DNA of 14,617 nt, taken from contig WELB01000165.1 in assembly GCA_009602725.1 (NCBI GenBank), forward strand, positions 658-15,274. The letters run 5' to 3'. Positions 10,411 through 14,617 of the stretch are shown here, in pieces. A program made the translations under genes and the position numbers. Positions within the stretch are counted from its first letter, which is position 1. Each line of letters begins with the position of its first letter. This DNA comes from Spirogloea muscicola. Its lineage: Eukaryota; Streptophyta; Zygnematophyceae; Spirogloeales; Spirogloeaceae. The notes beneath the pieces are model-generated. The model was not told the DNA's origin. It did no database searches and was given only the letters and a program-made list of their open reading frames with translations.

Positions 10411-12896
10411 GAACAAAGTCAGCGACCCAGTCACGTGCCTTATGAGAAACCCCTGGGCATAGAGAAGTCCACTACCCAACTCCAAGGGAGCAGGGAAGCT
10501 CATTATCACGCTAAAGGAAAGGTACCCGCTGAGCTAGCAGGAAGACCATGTATTGGCTCTTCACAGCCCTTCACCCCTTTGGATGAGCTCACCTTCTCTT
10601 TACGTTAATCTTCAGACCGCGTCCATTCCTTATTTTGATCCTTCTGTGCTCACTCGTGGGTATTGTTGACGTCCACCTTCAGCCTGCAATCAACAGTAAC
10701 TTTGCCCTCCTCAGCATTGGGCTTCACTACGTAGCCCCAAAATTTCCACTAGCTTTTGCCCAAGCAGTGGGTTCGCTTGATTCGACTTCCCGTGCATTGA
10801 TGTGCACCGCGCGCTTCCTCTCTTTTGGAGCCTTTTCCACCCTCAACTCATATCTGCACTTGCTGACTCGAGGTTACTGAGCGTCCACTTGGAATAGAGA
10901 GTATCATTTGCGCCTTCCGGCCCTTCAGACCTTGTCCATTTCTCTGGGCTGGCCGCTCACCGCCACTATCTTATTGGAGGAGCCGAAAAGCTGTTACTTG
11001 TGGGTGTCCGGTCACAGCCGTCGGCCCTTTTTAGAAGAGAAGCTTTTGCATCTTCATGCAGCCCTCGCCCTCCTTTTCAAGGCTGCTTTTACTACTGGAT
11101 CGCAGGCGTTATTTGCATGCTACTGGATGCGGCTCTCGCTAAGCCTGCAATGCTCGCAGGAACTGCCCTAATCAACGTGAGAATTAAGTCGCCCATCACG
11201 TCAGGCACTAACTTCGTGGCTGTGCTTCGGCTCCCCAGTCTAGCCTGTCCGACTTGCATGTGCTTACTCCTGGTACCAAGCCCTCCTTCAGCCGTGCTTT
11301 CATCCGGCTTCCTCGGCCTCTGAAAAGCCAAGATGTCGCTCTGTGCACCCAATTCTATGCACTTCCGAGGTCTTCTGCGTGGACAGCGTACTAGCTCTGC
11401 TTGGCCTCCCTTTGATGTCATGCGTCTTGCACGCCTCCTCTTCACGCACAGAGGACGCCACGATTGACCCGACGGCCTGTCAGGTACACGGCCCATGTCC
11501 TTCGCTGGCTGCCCCGGCATGGACGTCGACGCCTGGATGGCAATTTGGCAACATTGCCCTTTATCACGCATGGAACGACTCCCGCAAGACCTGAAACGTC
11601 GGCCTCTAAGTGCACGGCCTCCCTACTACATAGCATGCGGGTGTCACATAGATTCGACTGCTGAAAGTATAGTCCGCACTCGCCAACGTGTTTGGGCGGC
11701 ACAACAGCCCCGCAGCATCGGAGGCTGAGCTCCACTCCCTCTGCCAGAAACGCGGCGAGGATGTGGCCTCCTCCTTAGGAGCGTGAGACATTAGGCCGAG
11801 CCCATCATGACCGACCCCTTCAGGCTGTCAATCGTGTGGCCTCGCCACTAGTAGGAGCCGGCGTTGGGCGGTCATCAGTGAGCCGGCCACCCTGGAAGTG
11901 TCACTGAAACGCTACACACCCTGGAGACGCTGCCTCCCTGAGGCCCTCACTGGTGGCTCTGGAGCTCAGCAATAGCAACAGCCAGCGCTGGATGCTGCAG
12001 CCACTAGCCGGGGTAGACATGTCTGTATCGCAAATCTCCACCCAGTCTGGCGTCTATGTAGCCAAGTACTCCACGTTGTGCTCACTCGCCCACTTATATA
12101 TGGGCGGCTGCCTTGGCGACTGACGATCAGTAGTTTTATAGTTCACTTTCTGGACTCACTTCTATGAGGGCGTGCTGCTGCAACATTCATCAGCACTTGG
12201 AGGAGGCCCTCTCTCACTTAGAGCTTCTTCATGACAGTGAGCATTCCCTGGTCAATGTGTGCTCGCGAGCAAGCTATCCTAAATGTTTACTATTTCAGCC
12301 CAAGTTGGTGGTCGTCTGACTTGTGCATCCACTGTCCCTAACCTTGTGATGTCCTGGCTTTGCTCAGCTCCTTATTGGACTGAAGTAGACTGTAAACCAA
12401 GGTACTGTGGAGCAGCAGTAAAATTTATGGCCATGCGACTGCAGTGGATAGGGGGGCATTCCTCGATGAAAGAACCGGTGTGCAACTGACATCGGCAGTG
12501 TACCGTGGCACATGTGAGGTTGCCAGAGGCAGGTGCCCGGCAGCTCGCACGGCTCACTGCAGGAAATTGGCACACCTCGCATGTTCTCTAGGAAGAGTGT
12601 ATTGGAAGGTTCGGCATGGCTCGGCCAACCCTTCCCTCTTCTCTCCCAACATACGATGCAGACTTGAGCTGCCATGATTGCGGTGCGACATTGCACATGG
12701 GGACAAGACTCATCCGGACTATGCAGCCACGCAACTGTTGCCAATGGTGCCGTGGGAAGGGAAGCAGCTTCCACGCATGTCTGATTGACAAGGCCACTGA
12801 CCAACCACCAACCGACTCTACACGTACATGCATGCCATTACTTGATGAGCAAGTAAAGCTGATTGCAACAATTACGATTCACCAGCCTAGACCATG
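10411..12896. other. Gene-poor intergenic region
   Basis: I see no convincing gene here. Open frames reach at most about 160 codons, on both strands, and show neither family resemblance nor consistent codon bias. No tRNA, CRISPR or obvious mobile-element end was recognised. It must hold the 3' UTR of the minus-strand gene, yet I found no minus-strand TGTAA in it. Degraded old sequence or a weakly conserved non-coding gene cannot be excluded. Confidence 0.5.
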
Positions 12897-14195
12897 TCAC
12901 AGCTCTAACGGTGGAGGCCCAGATCCCACTGTGAGAGGGTGGGCCCCAGAGCGCGCAGCCCACAACCTGGGCAGGGTCTCCAACATGGTGATCAGACCGA
13001 AAGCCAGCCAGCCAAAGATGGCAAGGACAGATATGAAGCGCCACACGAAGCCAGCAGACAGCTCCCGATGCGCTCCGCGGTCCTTGTCACACAAACACAT
13101 GATAAAAATACATGCTGTGAGCACAAATCATCCATAAGGCTACATATCCGAACTGTGAAGGTCGAGGACATAATAGCTCCAGGCTTATCCAAAGACCCAG
13201 TGGACAGCCGCGTCCCAAGCACAGCAATGTCATTGGGACCCTTAGTTGCAGGTGCGAATTTTGATACTACCGTAGCATTCCTGATGCGGTCAGGCTCTCC
13301 TTGGCCGGTCATGACTCTCTCAGAGACTGTCTGGCTGCAGTGGTGGCAAGCAGGCAACCATTCTGCAGTAGCAGGTGAGCCCAATGAGAAGCTGCACCAT
13401 GACTGCGAGGCAAGGACAGCACAGTCTTACACATTTCCCCCGCGCTCGGGGAGCCTCAGGAGCCTCAATGCTGCATAGGGGCAATCCAGACTCACCATTG
13501 CTCCTGTCCTCAGTAGCTTGCTCCCAGGTCGTCACTGCACAGCAGTAGTGAGGCGGTCGTGCGTGTTGGACACGAAGCAGTGCTTTGCCAGCGGTGAGCT
13601 CCGCGGCCACTCACCAGCAAGACGGCAGGTGGAGCCAGCTTCCTCGCGAGGGCTGGCGTGGGCATCTGCTCGTGCAGTGGTGCGCTGAACGTGCGCTTCG
13701 GTCCGGAATTTACTGATTGGACCCACTGGGTGCCAGAGAAGGCCTATGCGTTACTTTCTCCGAGCATAGTTGCTTGGCGGTGCATCATCACGCACCAGGT
13801 TGCACGACATGCAAGCAGAGGGGCCAGGCCGGGGAGCCCGCGCCGAGGGGCAGCGCCGCCAGCTTCGTGGCCCCGGGCAGCTCGCGCGGCTCGTCGCCAG
13901 GGCCGGGCCCCATGGGCAGCGACAGGCGCGCCCATTGAAAGGACGCACGCGGCAGCAGCCCTGCTGACATGTGCATCGACATCACGTGCAATTTCAGGTC
14001 ACTGGACGTGGCGTCACTGTCGCCGCAGTCGCCGAGCCGGCCGCGGCCAAAATGCACGGGGAACAGGTCCGACACGGCGCCGCCGATGGCCATCTGCACC
14101 CACAGCGTGCCCGCCCGCCTTTCGGCGCGCCTGTCGTCCAATCCTTCGCTGCCGCTGCCGCCATCGCCGTCGGCCCGGGACAACGTGAGCGGCAT
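12897..14195 (-). CDS. Unrecognised protein with a C-terminal membrane helix (4-exon model)
   Basis: I do not recognise this protein. The start ATG is 14193-14195, the first Met after an in-frame TGA 18 bases upstream. Model exons (descending) are 14195-13796, 13725-13615, 13362-13144 and 13114-12897. They sum to 948 nt, or 315 residues plus stop (TGA at 12897-12899). Exon 1 has very strong G/C third-position bias and alternating hydrophobic residues (GTLWVQMAIGGAVSDLFPVHF, LKLHVMSMHM), suggesting a beta-rich soluble domain. Exon 3 contains SKFAPATKGPNDIAVLG. Exon 4 encodes a clear membrane helix (FVWRFISVLAIFGWLAFGLI, about 12981-13049) about 30 residues before the end, preceded by a Cys-rich hydrophobic patch. 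No signal peptide is seen. Introns 1 and 2 are 70 and 252 nt. Intron 3 would be only 29 nt, so that junction may instead be a frameshift or a different splice. An alternative model adds an exon starting at 13534. Exon 1 is the most reliable part. Confidence 0.5.
13796..14195 (-). other. GC-rich first exon of the minus-strand gene
   Basis: The minus-strand frame stays open for 135 codons, with nearly all codons ending in G or C. This contrasts with the overlapping plus-strand frames, which give Arg/Ala/Pro-rich low-complexity protein. It ends at a GTGCGT donor (13795-13790), the same donor sequence as the first intron of the transporter. The exon leaves one base over, and the exon starting at 13725 restores frame. 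Confidence 0.65.
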
Positions 14196-14290
14196 TGCGC
14201 GCCGTCAGGGTTTGCGTGCTGCGCAGCTCTGCCGTGGAGGCTGGACCCCAGGCGAGCGGCCAGAGGCTGCGGCAGAGGCGGAACAGTGGC

Positions 14291-14315
14291 GCTGGTAGCC
14301 GCTGGTAGCCGCTGG
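14291..14315. repeat. 10-bp tandem repeat upstream of the minus-strand gene
   Basis: Two perfect adjacent copies of GCTGGTAGCC are followed by a partial third (GCTGG). They lie about 100 bp upstream of the minus-strand ATG, in its presumed 5' UTR or promoter. No function is assigned. Confidence 0.85.
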
Positions 14316-14398
14316 CGCTGAAGACGCGTCTTCCAGAGGGTGAGTGCTTCGTAGCTGCTTAGTTTCCCAAGGGGGCGGGGCAAGCCTCTCTCCTCCAA

Positions 14399-14412
14399 TT
14401 TTTTTTTTTTTT
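14399..14412 (+). promoter_or_regulatory. 14-nt T tract between divergent coding frames
   Basis: A run of 14 T lies in the space of about 230 bp between the minus-strand ATG (14195) and the plus-strand ATG (14425). Two tandem TGTAA copies follow at 14416-14425. Poly(dA:dT) tracts often exclude nucleosomes in promoters, so a shared promoter is possible. A homopolymer in a transposon tail or a simple microsatellite are alternatives. Confidence 0.35.
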
Positions 14413-14424
14413 CCATGTAATGTA

Positions 14425-14617
14425 ATGCCCATCACCACGGATTCCCAGGGAGGCCATCACCGTCGCACCCTGGACATTGTGGGTGTACAACCTGGCGGAG
14501 GCCCACGAGCTTTGGTTGATGTGGTGGTGACTGAGGCATACAAGAGTTCCGCTTCCACACACATTGCTGGCCACGCAGTGGGAGGTGCTGAGCAGAAAAA
14601 GCTCCGACACTACTCAG
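14425..14617 (+). CDS. Retroelement-like fragment resembling a post-RT restriction-like nuclease region, 3' partial
   Basis: An open frame begins at ATG 14425 and runs to the window end with no stop (64 codons). The frame is also open upstream to a TGA at 14341-14343, so the ATG may not be the true start, and an AG acceptor at 14447-14448 is possible. It contains RRTLDIV, then twelve residues, then VDVVVTEAYKSS, then GGAEQKKLRHYS. The spacing R..(P/L)D(I/V)V - about 12 - (I/V)DV.V(T) - E.K(K/R)..(K/H)Y is that of the region following the reverse transcriptase in many non-LTR elements, where a PD-(D/E)XK-like endonuclease lies. The Asp pair and the downstream Lys are visible; the reverse transcriptase itself is not in the window. 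The fragment may be the tail of a retroelement, a domesticated copy, or an unrelated conserved protein. Recognition is by pattern only. Confidence 0.45.
   Translation, partial: MPITTDSQGGHHRRTLDIVGVQPGGGPRALVDVVVTEAYKSSASTHIAGHAVGGAEQKKLRHYS

Noticed and set aside
11092-11571. 159-codon minus-strand open frame in the intergenic region
   Set aside because: Composition is Arg/Ser/Pro-rich with no motif. Overlapping frames on the plus strand are equally open, so it does not stand out as coding.
12364-12804. 146-codon minus-strand open frame downstream of the minus-strand gene
   Set aside because: No family resemblance or codon bias, and no in-phase splice link to the upstream gene was found. 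More likely 3' UTR or spacer.
12616-13137. 173-codon plus-strand frame with closely spaced CxxC pairs (CHDC, CCQWC), zinc-finger-like
   Set aside because: Lower-case chance is likely: it overlaps the minus-strand membrane-helix exon, lacks a recognisable zinc-binding order, and its second half is low-complexity antisense sequence.
13496-13534. 39-nt extra exon for the minus-strand gene, followed by a 25-nt intron or a 28-nt GTAAGA intron
   Set aside because: It keeps frame but needs two further ultra-short introns. A single 252-nt intron from 13614 to 13363 also keeps frame and has a normal size, so that was preferred.
13658-14321. Long plus-strand frames over the GC-rich region
   Set aside because: They give Arg/Ala/Pro-rich low-complexity protein typical of antisense to a GC3-biased gene. 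The minus-strand frame has the proper codon bias.
1-14617. Search for CRISPR arrays, tRNA or rRNA genes, and bacterial-type systems
   Set aside because: Only isolated two-copy tandem repeats were found. No spaced repeats, tRNA box B with a matching cloverleaf, or rRNA sequence was recognised by eye.

Overview
The window looks like nuclear DNA of a green alga, probably a trebouxiophyte-type chlorophyte (inference). The evidence is a very intron-rich gene with GT-AG introns of roughly 105-315 nt, exons that read as a land-plant-type PDR transporter rather than a fungal one, mixed GC content with GC-rich 5' exons, and a TGTAA motif (the usual green-algal polyadenylation signal) downstream of the gene. 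No bacterial operon, CRISPR array, tRNA or rRNA was seen.

Positions 1-9901 (+) hold almost all of one gene: a full-size ABCG/PDR (pleiotropic drug resistance) ABC transporter arranged NBD1-TMD1-linker-NBD2-TMD2. Its start lies just upstream of the window. I read 29 coding exons. Every junction is GT-AG and keeps the reading frame, giving about 1,430 codons to a TAG at 9899-9901. The one break is a single missing base inside exon 12 (about 3913), in the first membrane domain. It is either a sequencing or assembly error or a null allele. Both ATP-binding domains keep their key motifs, with the asymmetry typical of PDR proteins.

Positions 9902-12896 are gene-poor. The first part is the transporter's 3' UTR, possibly with an intron, up to a TGTAA at 10394. 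I see nothing convincing in the rest.

Positions 12897-14195 (-) hold a probable gene I do not recognise. It opens with a strongly GC-biased 400-nt first exon and ends in a single predicted transmembrane helix. Its last exons need a suspiciously short 29-nt intron, so that part of the model is uncertain. It is convergent with the transporter.

Positions 14425-14617 (+) hold the start of an open frame that runs off the window. It resembles the region after the reverse transcriptase, with a restriction-like nuclease pattern, in algal non-LTR retroelements. It lies head-to-head with the minus-strand gene, about 230 bp apart, and a 14-nt T tract and short tandem repeats lie between them.

The most useful points for follow-up are the lone frameshift in an otherwise intact transporter, the near-perfect hairpin in its longest intron, the unrecognised membrane-anchored gene, and the retroelement-like edge.
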